Assembly (NCBI GenBank): GCA_964630795.1
Contig: CAZVWF010000046.1
Location: forward strand, 1 to 22,042
Direction: 5' to 3'
DNA: 22,042 nt
Source: SZUA-117 sp964630795
GTDB taxonomy: Bacteria; Pseudomonadota; Gammaproteobacteria; Steroidobacterales; Woeseiaceae
Positions 7,135 to 13,705 of this stretch are shown here, piece after piece. The notes below the pieces were generated by a model, which saw only the letters and a list, made by a program, of their open reading frames with translations, was not told the origin of the DNA and ran no database searches. The position numbers and the translations under genes were made by a program. Positions within the stretch are counted from its first letter, which is position 1. Every line of letters begins with the position of its first letter.

Positions 7135-8106
7135 CTTCTGCTTTTCTGCACGGCGCTGTAACTGCTCGATGATTCTCGGTCCTTTGCCTGGAATGCTCCA
7201 CGGGCAGACGGCGATACAAATGGCGCAGCCGGCGTTCTCGTTAAAGAAGGGGATGCACTTGTCGAAGTTGACGTACCATTTCAGGTCGCCGCGAACCATG
7301 GCCTTTTCCGGCAGTATCGCGTCCGGCGGGCAGGCATTGGCGCATACCTGGCAACGACTGCAGAAATCATCGACGTTATAGGATTCCTGCTCCGTCGCGA
7401 TCAGCGGGATGTCCGTCAGGACACAGGCGATGCGGAACGACGATCCGTATTCCTTGTTGATCATCGAGCCGTGTTTGCCGAGTTCGCCAAGCCCACATTC
7501 GATAGCAGCGGGTATCAGCACCATCGGTCCGGCCAGGGGGCCGCCTTGGGGATCGGCATCCCAGCCGCGCTTACGTATCCAGCTCGCGATGTCCTTCGCT
7601 GCCTTCGTCCCGCGACCGTATTGGCGAACGACTTCGGCACCCGCACGAAGTTTTGGTGCCAGCTTGATCTCGTCGTAGGCATGTGCGACCCCGATCATGA
7701 TCATCCACTTTCGCGTGATCTCGATGCCTTCGAAGGCCCATTCGGGCCGAAACGGCGTAATTCCAAATAATTCCATGTCGAGTGTGTTGACGTGGTCGCG
7801 GAGCTGGCTGGTCCATGCTTGCGCCGATTGTTGCAGCGGCTCGCCCGTGACCGGCGGAACTTCGAGGTCGAGGATAACCTGGCGATTTTCACGCGCCTTG
7901 ATGACATGGGGATCATCCGCGTTCTGCGTGTAGAACCACTTTTGCATCTCCCCGTGCGCCAGGGAATCCGGCTCGTGCCAGTACACTTTAGAAGGCTTGC
8001 GGCGTTCGGTTTCTCCGAGGCCATTGATCTCGTTGCCCGAAATGGCGGGCATGAGTGCGACTTGTTCCGGTTTCGGTGTAAACGGGCGATAGGGTGATTT
8101 GGCCAT
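7126..8106 (-). CDS. Reductive dehalogenase/QueG-like double [4Fe-4S] protein
   Basis: A 326-residue protein with two C-terminal ferredoxin-type clusters: Cys249-x2-Cys252-x2-Cys255-x3-Cys259-Pro and Cys284-x9-Cys294-x2-Cys297-x3-Cys301-Pro. Upstream lies a block resembling the cobamide-binding domain shared by reductive dehalogenases and epoxyqueuosine reductase: ECGLGELGKHGSMINKEYGS then FRIACVLTDIPL. It therefore probably binds a cobamide and two clusters and does a reductive reaction in the cytoplasm. It lacks the Tat signal of respiratory dehalogenases and no membrane-anchor gene is nearby. Its length is near QueG, but the N-terminal 110 residues (SKVYWHEPDS, RQVILDLEVPP) are not QueG-like. 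The ATG at 8106 has a GGAG 8 nt upstream; an upstream GTG at 8205 gives an implausible extension. Substrate unknown. Confidence 0.8.
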   Translation of the reverse strand: MAKSPYRPFTPKPEQVALMPAISGNEINGLGETERRKPSKVYWHEPDSLAHGEMQKWFYTQNADDPHVIKARENRQVILDLEVPPVTGEPLQQSAQAWTSQLRDHVNTLDMELFGITPFRPEWAFEGIEITRKWMIMIGVAHAYDEIKLAPKLRAGAEVVRQYGRGTKAAKDIASWIRKRGWDADPQGGPLAGPMVLIPAAIECGLGELGKHGSMINKEYGSSFRIACVLTDIPLIATEQESYNVDDFCSRCQVCANACPPDAILPEKAMVRGDLKWYVNFDKCIPFFNENAGCAICIAVCPWSIPGKGPRIIEQLQRRAEKQKSA

Positions 8107-8423
8107 GGGCTGCTCCGACGGTCGCTTGCAGCAATAATGCCACGCGGCGGACCAGCTTGCGTCATCGGACCCGTTCAATCGGCCTGCTCCCGGGGTTGCA
8201 GGCACAGTACCGGGGTGAGGTCGTCGGTGAACCCTGTTTCCCGATCAAAGCGACGCCATGCCGGTATTGCTTTGGTACTGCCGGGCATTGGCCTGACTTC
8301 TGCGCTCCGTTCGACGACCGTGAAGGAAGGGGCCTGACGGCCAGACCGGGTGCCCGTTTTCCCTTGCGGCTTATTAAACCTGCGTCTATGGTGAGGGCAT
8401 AAGAAGAACAATGGGGGAATCCG
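8107..8423. other. Divergent intergenic region, 317 bp
   Basis: This gap separates the minus-strand iron-sulfur gene from the plus-strand PQQ dehydrogenase. Short open frames in it have no recognisable content. Apart from one candidate plus-strand promoter near the right end (8364-8392) I see no RNA gene, repeat or clear minus-strand promoter. Confidence 0.5.
8364..8392 (+). promoter_or_regulatory. Candidate promoter for the PQQ dehydrogenase cluster
   Basis: TTGCGG (8364-8369) and TATGGT (8387-8392) are spaced by 17 nt, with 3/6 and 4/6 consensus matches. The start codon of the dehydrogenase follows about 31 bp after the -10, with a GGGGGA Shine-Dalgarno between. Plausible but weak. Confidence 0.35.
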
Positions 8424-10544
8424 ATGAATCGTCACGTTGTCGTTGCATTAGCAGTTCTTGCCCTTTTTGTCAGTGGTTGCCAGCAGGACGAACCTGCAGC
8501 CGTGGATTCACCGGCACCTGTCGCGCAGGAGGCTCGCGCGCCCGCCTGGATTGATGACGCGCGCATTGCGAATGCGGATTCCGAGCCCGGGAACTGGCTG
8601 GCGCATGGCCGGACCTGGTCAGAACAGCGCTTCAGTCCACTTAATCAGATCAATACAACAACGGTTGAGGGCCTGAGCCTCTCCTGGCACGTCGACCTCG
8701 ATACTACCCGGGGCCAGCAGGCGACACCCATCGTCGTGGATGGTGTTTTGTATTCAACAAGTGCCTGGAGCAAGGTGCAGGCGGTTGATGCAAAGACCGG
8801 ACGGCTGCTATGGCAGTACGACCCGGAAGTACCTGGTATCTGGGATGTTCGTGCCTGTTGTGGCGTGCAGAATCGCGGTGTTGCTGTCTGGAAAGGCAAT
8901 GTCTATTCGGCAACGCTGGATGGGCGCTTGCTGTCGCTTAACGCGCAAACCGGCGAACTCAACTGGGAGGTGAATACCACGGACCAGGCGCAGAGTTATA
9001 CCGTTACCGGTGCTCCCCGTGTTTTCGACGACAAACTGGTGATTGGTAACGGTGGTGCCGAATACGGCGTCCGGGGTTACGTTTCTGCCTGGGACACCGA
9101 GACCGGCGAAATGCTGTGGCGTTTCTACACTGTTCCCGGCAATCCCGCGGATGGATTTGAAGATGAAACCCAGGAAATGGCGGCGGCCACATGGACCGGC
9201 GAGTGGTGGCAGCAGGGCGGTGGCGGCACGGCGTGGGATTCCTTTGCCTACGACCCGGAACTGAACCTCGTCTATATTGGTACCGGCAATGGATCACCAT
9301 GGCCGCGCGCGTTACGCAGTCCGGGCGGCGGAGACAACCTGTTTCTCGCGTCCATCGTTGCCGTTGATGCCGACACGGGTGCGTATGCATGGCACTACCA
9401 GACCGTGCCGGGCGACACCTGGGACTTCACGGCCGTACAGCACATGGTGCTTGCCGATCTCGAGATCGACGGCCGTGAGCGACAGGTCATCATGCAGGCG
9501 CCGAAAAACGGCTTCTACTACGTGATCGATCGTGCTACGGGTGAACTGATATCCGCCGAGAACATTGTCCCCACCAACTGGGCGACGCACATTGACCTTG
9601 AATCCGGGCGCCCCGTTGAAACGCCGGACGCACGTTACGATGAAACACTGGCCGCAAAAATGATATCGCCCGGACCTGGCGGTGCGCACAACTGGGCGCC
9701 GATGTCCTACAACCCGGACACGGGATTGGTGTACATACCCGCCAAGCAGGAACCCTTCGCTTTCAAGCTTGACGAAAACTACGAAGCGCAGGCCATCGGC
9801 ATGAACCTGGGTGTGAACTTCTGGGAACCACCCGCCGAGATTATTCCACTGGGTCCCGAGTTTGGCGAGATGTATCAGGGTTTTCTGCTGGCATGGGATC
9901 CTGTCATGCAAGAGGAAGCCTGGCGTGTGCCATTACCGTCATTCCAGAATGGCGGCATTCTTTCGACAGCGGGCGGTCTTGTCTTTCAGGGGCACTCTGA
10001 TGGCGAACTCGTTGCCTATTCGGCCACTGACGGAGAGACGCTCTGGTCGGCACCGACACAGACCGGCGTGCTGGCACCACCGGTGACCTACATGATTGAT
10101 GATGAGCAGTACGTCGCCGTGGTTGTCGGGTGGGGCGCTGTGTCGGCGAATTTCCTGGGAGCGGTTATGAATGCGGACGGGCAGAAGCGAAACATCAGCC
10201 GCATTCTCGCGTTCAAGCTGGGTGGCGATGCTGAACTTCCGGCCATGCCCGATGCGCCACCATTACTCGATCCACCTGATCAGTTCGGATCCGAAGAGCA
10301 GGTTACTGCAGGCGGCGCGGACTACATGAAGTATTGCGCAGTCTGCCATGGCGTGGAGGCTATCGGCGGTGGTGCGGTACCCGACCTGAGGAACTCGGCA
10401 ATGATTGCGACGGAAGAGGCCTTTCGCAGTGTCGTCCTGGATGGCACTTACCTGGACAAAGGCATGGCGTCGTTCTCCGAGGTGCTCGACGAGGAAGCGG
10501 CGGAAGCCGTGCGCGCATTTATCGTCCAGCAGGCGCACCAGTAA
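8424..10544 (+). CDS. PQQ-dependent alcohol dehydrogenase lipoprotein with fused cytochrome c
   Basis: A 706-residue quinohemoprotein alcohol dehydrogenase. Residues 1-19 are a lipoprotein signal with lipobox VSGC, so the mature protein is probably anchored through Cys19. Residues about 40-600 form the eight-bladed PQQ propeller. Landmarks are the vicinal Cys145-Cys146 that stack on PQQ, Glu213 and Asn289 as likely calcium ligands, catalytic Asp334 in GDTWDFTA, and Lys361 in APKNGFYYVIDR. Two residues after the catalytic Asp is Thr336, not the extra Asp of lanthanide-dependent enzymes, so calcium is expected. Residues about 625-706 are a cytochrome c domain with Cys638-AV-Cys641-His642 and a likely distal Met681. 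The alcohol substrate is not readable. Electrons should pass from PQQH2 to the fused heme and then to a cytochrome; the next two genes encode cytochrome-like proteins. No PQQ biosynthesis gene is in the window. Confidence 0.92.
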   Translation: MNRHVVVALAVLALFVSGCQQDEPAAVDSPAPVAQEARAPAWIDDARIANADSEPGNWLAHGRTWSEQRFSPLNQINTTTVEGLSLSWHVDLDTTRGQQATPIVVDGVLYSTSAWSKVQAVDAKTGRLLWQYDPEVPGIWDVRACCGVQNRGVAVWKGNVYSATLDGRLLSLNAQTGELNWEVNTTDQAQSYTVTGAPRVFDDKLVIGNGGAEYGVRGYVSAWDTETGEMLWRFYTVPGNPADGFEDETQEMAAATWTGEWWQQGGGGTAWDSFAYDPELNLVYIGTGNGSPWPRALRSPGGGDNLFLASIVAVDADTGAYAWHYQTVPGDTWDFTAVQHMVLADLEIDGRERQVIMQAPKNGFYYVIDRATGELISAENIVPTNWATHIDLESGRPVETPDARYDETLAAKMISPGPGGAHNWAPMSYNPDTGLVYIPAKQEPFAFKLDENYEAQAIGMNLGVNFWEPPAEIIPLGPEFGEMYQGFLLAWDPVMQEEAWRVPLPSFQNGGILSTAGGLVFQGHSDGELVAYSATDGETLWSAPTQTGVLAPPVTYMIDDEQYVAVVVGWGAVSANFLGAVMNADGQKRNISRILAFKLGGDAELPAMPDAPPLLDPPDQFGSEEQVTAGGADYMKYCAVCHGVEAIGGGAVPDLRNSAMIATEEAFRSVVLDGTYLDKGMASFSEVLDEEAAEAVRAFIVQQAHQ

Positions 10545-10599
10545 CGCTTTGTAGAATCCGGATGGCCGAGCGGGTCGCATCCCCGTATATTCCTGCCGG

Positions 10600-11229
10600 G
10601 TGAACGCGCTACTCGCAACCTTCTCAGCAGTATTCCTGCTGACATTCATTGCGTCGCCGACGATGGGTGCCGGCTGGTTCTGGGATGCTGGCAACGCGAT
10701 CGGATTCGCCGCTTTTGCCGGGCTCCTTTACCTGACGATTACCAGCAGTCGGCGCCTCGATGTCCGCAAGCACCAGGTCCTTGGCAACGCCGTGCTAATG
10801 GTTGCGGCGGCCCATGTGTTCTGGTTCCTGCTCGGCGACGGAGCGGTTGTCGAATTTCTGAAAGTTGGTGCGCCGGATTACATGTGGCATGGCGTCGTCG
10901 CATTCCTTTTGCTGGGCGTACTGATTATCGTCGCGCTGGTACCGGACCGATTCAGGATTTACCGGGATTATCCGGCCTTCAAGTACTGGCACCGTGTGCT
11001 GGCGATCATCACGATCGGCACGGCGACCTATCACATCGTTGTGAGCAACTTCTACCTGGGAACCTGGTACCAGGCGCTGTTGTTTGTGCTGCTTGCGATC
11101 GGTGCGGCCTTTGGTCGGCAGTACTGGATCAGGTTCGGCCAGTTGCCGATCGCCGGTAGTGCCGTCTACATAATGGTGAGTATTGCCTTCGGCCTGGTAT
11201 TTACAGCGATCAGGAATTTACCCGCATGA
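10600..11229 (+). CDS. Ferric-reductase-like cytochrome b membrane protein (no flavin domain)
   Basis: A 209-residue integral membrane protein with about seven hydrophobic segments (roughly 4-24, 30-48, 60-78, 95-115, 130-150, 156-172, 184-202). Two histidine pairs have identical spacing, His58-x13-His72 and His131-x13-His145. That is the bis-heme ligand pattern of the ferric reductase-like transmembrane domain, as in NADPH oxidases and MsrQ. There is no C-terminal FAD/NAD module, so it must exchange electrons with separate partners. The start is a GTG at 10600; no in-frame ATG precedes it and no strong Shine-Dalgarno is seen. Its stop overlaps the start of the tetraheme cytochrome gene (ATGA), implying coupled translation and a shared job; the PQQ dehydrogenase ends 55 bp upstream. 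Family assignment rests on the spacing and topology only. Confidence 0.72.
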   Translation: MNALLATFSAVFLLTFIASPTMGAGWFWDAGNAIGFAAFAGLLYLTITSSRRLDVRKHQVLGNAVLMVAAAHVFWFLLGDGAVVEFLKVGAPDYMWHGVVAFLLLGVLIIVALVPDRFRIYRDYPAFKYWHRVLAIITIGTATYHIVVSNFYLGTWYQALLFVLLAIGAAFGRQYWIRFGQLPIAGSAVYIMVSIAFGLVFTAIRNLPA

Positions 11230-11594
11230 AGATTGCGTTCATTGCGACCGTGATTGCCGGCATACTCGTCGTTGCTTTCGGTTCACCGATTGCACAGGAG
11301 AAGCCGCATCGGGATTTCTACTATGGTGCGCCTGAACCCATTCTGCCGATGAGTTTTGCACACCTCGATCATGCGACCGAGAACTGTGTGCTGTGTCATC
11401 ACAACTATGTGGACGATACGGGCGGCGGTTTGTGCATGAATTGCCACGTGACGAATCCGCAGGTCTGGCCGCTGTTCGAGCGGCAGTATCACGACCTGTG
11501 TCGAACCTGCCACGAGGAAAAGGCGGCGGCAGGCACAGAGGGCGGGCCGCCACGCGAGTGCATGGCCTGTCATCTCGGTGACGACCAGCCGTAG
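11226..11594 (+). CDS. Small periplasmic tetraheme cytochrome c
   Basis: A 122-residue protein with an N-terminal hydrophobic signal or anchor (about 4-20) and four CxxCH heme sites: Cys54-57/His58, Cys70-73/His74, Cys92-95/His96 and Cys112-115/His116. Extra histidines at 46, 49, 59 and 89 can serve as distal ligands, suggesting bis-His low-potential hemes. The segment FAHLDHATENCVLCHHNY resembles class III (cytochrome c3/c7-like) proteins. It should shuttle electrons in the periplasm or be tethered to the inner membrane. It is translationally coupled (ATGA) to the ferric-reductase-like membrane protein, which is its most likely redox partner, and belongs to the same gene cluster as the PQQ dehydrogenase. 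Convergent with the DUF885 gene, 7 bp apart. Confidence 0.88.
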   Translation: MKIAFIATVIAGILVVAFGSPIAQEKPHRDFYYGAPEPILPMSFAHLDHATENCVLCHHNYVDDTGGGLCMNCHVTNPQVWPLFERQYHDLCRTCHEEKAAAGTEGGPPRECMACHLGDDQP

Positions 11595-11616
11595 CGTATT
11601 GCTACGAGCTGTTTTT
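11590..11616 (+). terminator. Weak hairpin between convergent cytochrome and DUF885 genes
   Basis: CGTAGC (11590-11595) and GCTACG (11601-11606) make a 6-bp stem with a 5-nt loop spanning the cytochrome stop codon; a T5 run follows at 11612-11616 after a 5-nt gap. The stem is short and the T-run is offset, so termination would be inefficient. Confidence 0.3.
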
Positions 11617-13365
11617 CTTCTCTAACTCCGCCGCCAGCCAGCGATTCATTCGGGTTTCGAGAATCTCGAGTGGCAAGGCGCCACCGCCCAGCAATGCGTC
11701 ATGAAATGCGCGAACGTCGAAGGCGTTGCCCAGTGCCTGTTCAGATCTCCGGCGCAACTCCAGCATCCTTAGCTGGCCGATTTTGTAGGCCAGCGCCTGG
11801 CCCGGCCATGAAATGTAGCGATCGATCTCGTTGACGATGTCCTGTTCAGTTTTGGCAGCATTGTCCTTGAAGAAATCGATGGCTTGTTGCCTTGTCCAGC
11901 CCTTGTAATGCATGCCGGTGTCGACAACGAGGCGGACGGCGCGCCACATGTCATAGGTCAGTGCGCCGAAGTGAGAATAGGGGTCCTGGTAGAAGCCCAT
12001 CTCGTAACCGAGACTTTCGCTGTACAAGCCCCAACCTTCCGTGAAGGCGGTAAACCCGGAGTACTTGCGGAAGTTCGGCATGGCTTCCAGCTCCATTTGC
12101 AGCGCGATCTGCAAGTGGTGGCCTGGAACGGCTTCGTGAATAGTAAGCACTTCCATCTCGTACCTGGGCCGTACTTCCGGCCTGTAAAGGTTGACGTAGT
12201 AGTAGCCCGGCCGGCTGCCGTCCGCAGCGGGTCCGCTGTAGTAAGCCGTGGTTGTGTCGGGCGCGATGTTGTCGGGAATCGGGCGCAGCCCGTACGGCAT
12301 GCGTGGCAGCTTGCCGAATACTTTGACCACTTCCGGATCAATGCGTTTTGAGATCGCGAGATAGCCTTCGAATAACTCCTCCGGTGTCTCGTAGTAGAAC
12401 TGCGGGTCCGTTCGCAGGAAATGCAGGAAGTCCTGGAATGAGCCCTCGTACTCAAGCTCATCGATTACGAGCTGCATTTCGTCGCGAATACGTTTGACTT
12501 CATTGAGGCCAACCCGGTGAATCTCATCAGGCGTCATCTGTGTCGTCGTATAAAAGTGCGTTCGATACTCGTAAAAGGCCTCGCCATTGGGCAGCGAAGA
12601 CGCGCCGATACTGTCGCGACTGGCGGGCAGGTAGATGTCATTAAAGTAGTTGCTGAATTCTCGATAGGCGGGCACGACGGTTTCGTCAATGACATCCTGT
12701 GCCGCTTGCTGCAATCGTTCACGATCAGCGTCCGGGATTGCGTCGGGCATCGTTGCAAAGGCTTTGAAAAACGGACTTTGCTGAGGATCTTCGGCGAGCT
12801 GCGACGATATTTGCGCAGGAATGCGCTCCATCAGGACCTTTGGCGGCATGTAGCCGGTTTTGCGGCCTTCCTCGAGACGCTCCATTGTCTGTTCGATGAC
12901 GGTATCGATCTGCGACATTCTGGCCAGCCAGTCTTCATAGTCCTGCGCGTTGCCGAGGCGTAGTGTTTCGGCAGTTGATTCGAGCGACTGGACACCGCCG
13001 CGCTGGCTCATCGGCATCAGGTAGTTCCTGAACTGATGCGCATCGACCGAGTTTTCGAGAGAACGGCGAAAGAGTTCGTAGTTGAGCGAGCCTGTTTCCG
13101 TCAGTTGTGAAGAATCTATAAGGCGCAATCGGCGTAAAAATTTCTGCTGTTCGCCGTGGCGGCGTTCGATCGCTTCCAGGCTATTGTCGGTCCAGCGGTC
13201 GTTCCAGCGGCGATCGCCCATACGGGATGCCCGGACCGGATTTTCCAGCATCTGCCATTCCCAGTGTTCGTCCAGCAGGTCCCGGAAGTCCTCGCCTGGA
13301 TCGGCGCGCACTGATAAGCCAATGAAAACCAAGAAAAAGGTGGCAAGAATTGAGATTTTTTTCAT
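11602..13365 (-). CDS. Secreted DUF885 family zinc metallopeptidase
   Basis: A 587-residue protein with a Sec signal peptide (MKKISILATFFLVFIGLSV, cleavage near residue 21) followed by a DUF885 domain. The likely zinc site is His410-Glu411-x4-His416 within IHEAVPGHHLQ, with Glu443 in FTEGWGLYSE as a third ligand candidate. This HExxxGH arrangement is characteristic of DUF885 proteins, which are annotated as metallopeptidases of poorly known specificity. It is probably a periplasmic peptidase. The start at 13365 is supported by GGGGAGC 6 nt upstream and by the signal peptide beginning exactly there; an upstream extension to 13452 adds 29 residues with no sense. A good minus-strand promoter lies at 13392-13420. 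Convergent with the tetraheme cytochrome gene and divergent from the gcv operon. Confidence 0.9.
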   Translation of the reverse strand: MKKISILATFFLVFIGLSVRADPGEDFRDLLDEHWEWQMLENPVRASRMGDRRWNDRWTDNSLEAIERRHGEQQKFLRRLRLIDSSQLTETGSLNYELFRRSLENSVDAHQFRNYLMPMSQRGGVQSLESTAETLRLGNAQDYEDWLARMSQIDTVIEQTMERLEEGRKTGYMPPKVLMERIPAQISSQLAEDPQQSPFFKAFATMPDAIPDADRERLQQAAQDVIDETVVPAYREFSNYFNDIYLPASRDSIGASSLPNGEAFYEYRTHFYTTTQMTPDEIHRVGLNEVKRIRDEMQLVIDELEYEGSFQDFLHFLRTDPQFYYETPEELFEGYLAISKRIDPEVVKVFGKLPRMPYGLRPIPDNIAPDTTTAYYSGPAADGSRPGYYYVNLYRPEVRPRYEMEVLTIHEAVPGHHLQIALQMELEAMPNFRKYSGFTAFTEGWGLYSESLGYEMGFYQDPYSHFGALTYDMWRAVRLVVDTGMHYKGWTRQQAIDFFKDNAAKTEQDIVNEIDRYISWPGQALAYKIGQLRMLELRRRSEQALGNAFDVRAFHDALLGGGALPLEILETRMNRWLAAELEKKNSS

Positions 13366-13391
13366 GTCGATGCTCCCCGCGAACTGAACGC

Positions 13392-13420
13392 ATTGTTGCG
13401 AGATGTGCGGCCGGTGGCAA
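13392..13420 (-). promoter_or_regulatory. Candidate promoter for the DUF885 peptidase gene
   Basis: On the minus strand TTGCCA (13420-13415, 5/6 to consensus) and AACAAT (13397-13392, 4/6) are spaced by 17 nt, predicting a leader of about 20 nt containing the GGGGAGC ribosome-binding site. The -35 hexamer coincides with the weak -35 proposed for the divergent gcv promoter. Confidence 0.4.
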
Positions 13421-13443
13421 CCAAAGGATGACTTGGCTATTAT
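13415..13443 (+). promoter_or_regulatory. Candidate promoter of the gcv operon
   Basis: TATTAT (13438-13443) is a 5/6 -10 element, with a poor -35 TGGCAA (13415-13420) at 17 nt. Transcription would start near 13450, just before the first strand of the glycine riboswitch (13453 on). The position relative to the riboswitch is the best support. A weak -35 suggests an activator may be needed, as for gcv in E. coli. Confidence 0.4.
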
Positions 13444-13450
13444 TGCGCCC

Positions 13451-13634
13451 ACTAATCAATAGCGTTAGCAGAAGAGACCCCTGATAAAGGGGCGCCGAAG
13501 GCGCAACACGCTCGGAAACGCTCAGGCACATGGACTGATAACGCTGATTAGCTCTGGAGAGCGGCCGTAGATGGTCCACCGAAGGGGTATGCGGCGCGTC
13601 TGACGCCAGCGATCTTTCAGGTTTCAGGACAGAG
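13451..13634 (+). promoter_or_regulatory. Tandem glycine riboswitch (gcvT element)
   Basis: Two glycine aptamers lie in series ahead of gcvT. Aptamer 1 has closing strands TAATCA and AGCGTTA (13453-13467) pairing with TAACGCTGATTA (13539-13550), the conserved AGAGACC at 13473-13479, CGCCGAAGGCGCAA at 13492-13505 and CGCTCAGGCA at 13519-13528. Aptamer 2 has CTCTGGAGAG at 13552-13561, CACCGAAGGGG at 13577-13587, TTTCAGG at 13615-13621 and GGACAGAG at 13627-13634, with the P1 strand CTCTG (13552-13556) pairing with CAGAG (13630-13634). These are the hallmark blocks of the gcvT riboswitch. It senses glycine and normally switches the glycine cleavage operon on; the direction here is inferred from the family and the adjacent terminator. 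Confidence 0.93.
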
Positions 13635-13682
13635 GGGCGATCGAGTGAGCATGAATGAATGCTCACTCGATCGCCCTTTTTT
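13635..13682 (+). terminator. Riboswitch-controlled intrinsic terminator
   Basis: A perfect 18-bp stem is formed by 13635-13652 and 13659-13676 (GGGCGATCGAGTGAGCAT with its complement), with a 6-nt loop GAATGA and a T6 run at 13677-13682. It starts directly at the end of the aptamer-2 P1 strand and ends 23 nt before the gcvT ATG. It would prematurely stop transcription unless the riboswitch prevents its formation. Confidence 0.93.
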
Positions 13683-13705
13683 GTTACTGAACAGCGGAGC
13701 GCAGT

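Noticed and set aside
8107..8205. N-terminal extension of the iron-sulfur protein to a GTG at 8205
   Set aside because: The added 33 residues contain no signal or motif, while the ATG at 8106 has a good ribosome-binding site.
13366..13452. N-terminal extension of the DUF885 protein
   Set aside because: It would bury the signal peptide and run through the predicted promoter; the ATG at 13365 has a strong Shine-Dalgarno.
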